Of a stretch of 7,970 bases of DNA, positions 6,337-7,970 are shown in pieces. A program made the translations under genes and the position numbers. This DNA comes from CAZEIW01 sp964512305 (GTDB taxonomy: Bacteria; Pseudomonadota; Gammaproteobacteria; Burkholderiales; Burkholderiaceae_F), in assembly GCA_964512305.1 (NCBI GenBank), contig CAZEIW010000201.1:1-7970 (forward strand), in the 5' to 3' direction. The notes beneath the pieces were generated by a model. It had not been told where the DNA came from. It worked only from the letters and a program-made list of their open reading frames with translations, and searched no databases. Every line of letters begins with the position of its first letter. The first letter of the stretch is position 1.

Positions 6337-7970
6337 ATGGAACGGATCTGGCTGGCGAAGTACCCGCAGGGCGTGCCGCCCGACATCGATGCCGCGGCCT
6401 ATGGCAGCATCTGCGAAGTCTTCGAGCAGAGCGCCGCGAAGTTCGGCGCGCGCACCGCGTTCGTCAACATGGGAACCGCGCTCAGCTATCTGGAGATGGA
6501 CCGGCTGACGCGCGACTTCGCGGCCTATCTGCAGTCGGTATTGAAGCTGCCGCGAGGAGCCCGCGTGGCGCTGATGATGCCGAACCTGTTGCAGTACCCC
6601 ATCGCCGCGTTCGGCGTCCTGCGCGCCGGCTGCACCGCGGTCAATTGCAATCCGCTTTACACGCCGAGCGAGCTGCAACACCAGCTCGCGGACTCGGGAG
6701 CGGAAGCGATCGTCGTGGTGGAGAATTTCGCCCGCGTCGTCGAGCAGGCGATCGCCTCCACCAACGTCAGGCACGTGGTGGTCACCGGCCTCGGCGACAT
6801 GCTGCGGTTTCCGGCCAACCTGCTCGTCAATTCCGCCGTCAAGTTCGTCAAGAGGCTCGTTCCGGCATGGCACCTGCCCGAGGCCGTTGCCTTCAAGGCG
6901 GCACTGCGGCGCGGATCGGGCGCGCCGTTCGAGCGGGTCGACGTCCGCCCCGACGATCTGGCTTTCCTGCAGTACACCGGGGGGACCACGGGGGTCCCCA
7001 AGGGCGCAATGCTGAGCCACCGCAACATCATCGCCAACATGCAGCAGGCCCACGCGTGGCTGCGTCCGGTCCTCGAGGAAGGACGCGAAACCATCGTCAC
7101 GGCCCTGCCTCTCTACCACGTGTTCGCGCTGACGTGCAACTGCATGACCTTCCTGAAGATCGGCGGGACCAACGTGCTGGTCACCAACCCGCGCGACATC
7201 CCGGGATTCGTGAAGGAGCTGGGCCGCCGGCCGTTCTCCGTCATCACCGGCGTCAACACCCTGTTCAACGCGCTGCTGAACAATCCCGAGTTCGCCAGGC
7301 TCGACTTCACGCCGCTGCGGGTGTCGGTGGCGGGTGGCATGGCGGTTCAGAAGGCGGTGGCGGAGCGTTGGAAGCAAGTCACCGGCAAGGCGCTGATCGA
7401 GGGCTATGGGCTCACGGAAGCGTCGCCCTTCGTGGCGGTCAATCCGCTCGACCTCGCCGACTACAACGGCTCGATCGGGCTTCCTCTCCCGTCCACGGCG
7501 ATCGCGATCCGCGACGATGAAGACCGCGAGGTGACGGTGGGCGAAGTGGGAGAGCTTTGCGTGCGCGGGCCGCAGGTGATGCAGGGCTACTGGCACAAGC
7601 CCGCCGAGACCGCCAATGTCGTGACGCCCGACGGGTTCCTTCGCACCGGCGATCTGGCGGCCGTCGACGCCGGCGGATTCATCCGGATCGTCGATCGCAA
7701 GAAGGACATGATCATCGTGTCCGGATTCAAGGTGTTCCCCAACGAAGTGGAGGACGTCATTGCGATGTGCCCCGGCGTTCTCGAGGCGGGGGTTTTCGGT
7801 GTGCCCGACGCAAACTCGGGCCAGGCGGTCTGGGCGGCGATCGTCAGGAAGGATCCGGCTCTGACCGACCAGGACGTGATCGCGCACTGCCGCAGACACC
7901 TGACGGGATACAAGATCCCGCGGCATGTGACGTTCCGCGACGAACTGCCCAAGTCGCCCATCGGCAAGGT
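6337..7970 (+). CDS. fadD: Long-chain fatty acid--CoA ligase FadD (3' end outside the window)
   Basis: Activates a free fatty acid to acyl-CoA via an acyl-adenylate with ATP and CoA. The 544 complete codons show the adenylate-forming motifs in order: YTGGTTGVPKG (213-223, ATP phosphate loop), YGLTE (357-361), TGDL with ribose-binding Asp439, VDRKKDMIIVSGFKVFPNE (452-470, hinge and FACS signature of bacterial FadD), and finally PIGK with the catalytic A10 Lys as residue 544. The N-terminus (MERIWLAKYPQGVP) and the NPLYTPSELQHQL segment are typical of FadD. The family is about 555-565 residues, so only some 12-20 residues are cut off by the window edge. As second gene of the reductase operon it would feed acyl-CoA to both the reductase and the WS/DGAT. 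FadD normally serves beta-oxidation; here the context suggests storage from imported or recycled fatty acids (inference). Confidence 0.95.
   Translation, partial: MERIWLAKYPQGVPPDIDAAAYGSICEVFEQSAAKFGARTAFVNMGTALSYLEMDRLTRDFAAYLQSVLKLPRGARVALMMPNLLQYPIAAFGVLRAGCTAVNCNPLYTPSELQHQLADSGAEAIVVVENFARVVEQAIASTNVRHVVVTGLGDMLRFPANLLVNSAVKFVKRLVPAWHLPEAVAFKAALRRGSGAPFERVDVRPDDLAFLQYTGGTTGVPKGAMLSHRNIIANMQQAHAWLRPVLEEGRETIVTALPLYHVFALTCNCMTFLKIGGTNVLVTNPRDIPGFVKELGRRPFSVITGVNTLFNALLNNPEFARLDFTPLRVSVAGGMAVQKAVAERWKQVTGKALIEGYGLTEASPFVAVNPLDLADYNGSIGLPLPSTAIAIRDDEDREVTVGEVGELCVRGPQVMQGYWHKPAETANVVTPDGFLRTGDLAAVDAGGFIRIVDRKKDMIIVSGFKVFPNEVEDVIAMCPGVLEAGVFGVPDANSGQAVWAAIVRKDPALTDQDVIAHCRRHLTGYKIPRHVTFRDELPKSPIGK

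Noticed and set aside
4251..7520. A long + strand open frame running through both the reductase and fadD in another frame
   Set aside because: The translation is dominated by Arg, Ala, Gly and Pro with no domain. It is a by-product of high GC content, and the real frames are unambiguous.
4480..7926. A very long open frame (over 1100 codons) on the minus strand, opposite the reductase and fadD genes
   Set aside because: Its translation is low-complexity and rich in Arg, Gly, Asp, Val and His, as expected from the reverse frame of GC-rich codons. The opposite strand carries two clear enzymes with motifs and ribosome sites.

Overview
The window is GC-rich, densely coding bacterial DNA with about 10-200 bp between genes. 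The style (FadD beginning MERIWLAKYPQGVP, a phasin of the PhaF/PhaI type, strong AGGAGG-like ribosome sites) suggests a proteobacterium, most likely a betaproteobacterium. That placement is inference from recognised sequence style, not from a search.

Layout. A wax ester synthase/diacylglycerol acyltransferase (WS/DGAT) gene lies on the + strand at the left edge (30-1430). It converges on a three-gene minus-strand block read right to left: phasin (3652-4107), patatin-like lipid hydrolase (2377-3612) and a cytoplasmic TPR protein (1516-2367). A 192-bp intergenic region (4108-4299) separates the phasin from a divergent + strand pair: a two-domain fatty acyl-CoA reductase (4300-6285) and a long-chain acyl-CoA synthetase, fadD (6337 to beyond the right edge).

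Function. Together the genes form an almost self-contained neutral-lipid (wax ester) storage locus. FadD activates a fatty acid to acyl-CoA. The reductase makes the fatty alcohol. WS/DGAT joins the alcohol to a second acyl-CoA. A phasin could coat the resulting droplet, and a patatin-type hydrolase could mobilise or remodel it. The role of the TPR protein is unknown. The enzyme assignments rest on visible motifs. The idea that phasin, hydrolase and TPR protein serve wax ester droplets is inference from gene order.

Regulation. The divergent intergenic region holds a 14-bp FNR/Anr-type dyad (TTGAT-N4-GTCAA, 4173-4186). Plausible -10 elements lie 31 bp from its centre on both sides, so one oxygen-responsive site could drive both the phasin block and the reductase-fadD operon. 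Two abutting palindromes sit between the predicted phasin start of transcription and its ribosome site. No mobile element, tRNA, rRNA or CRISPR array is visible.
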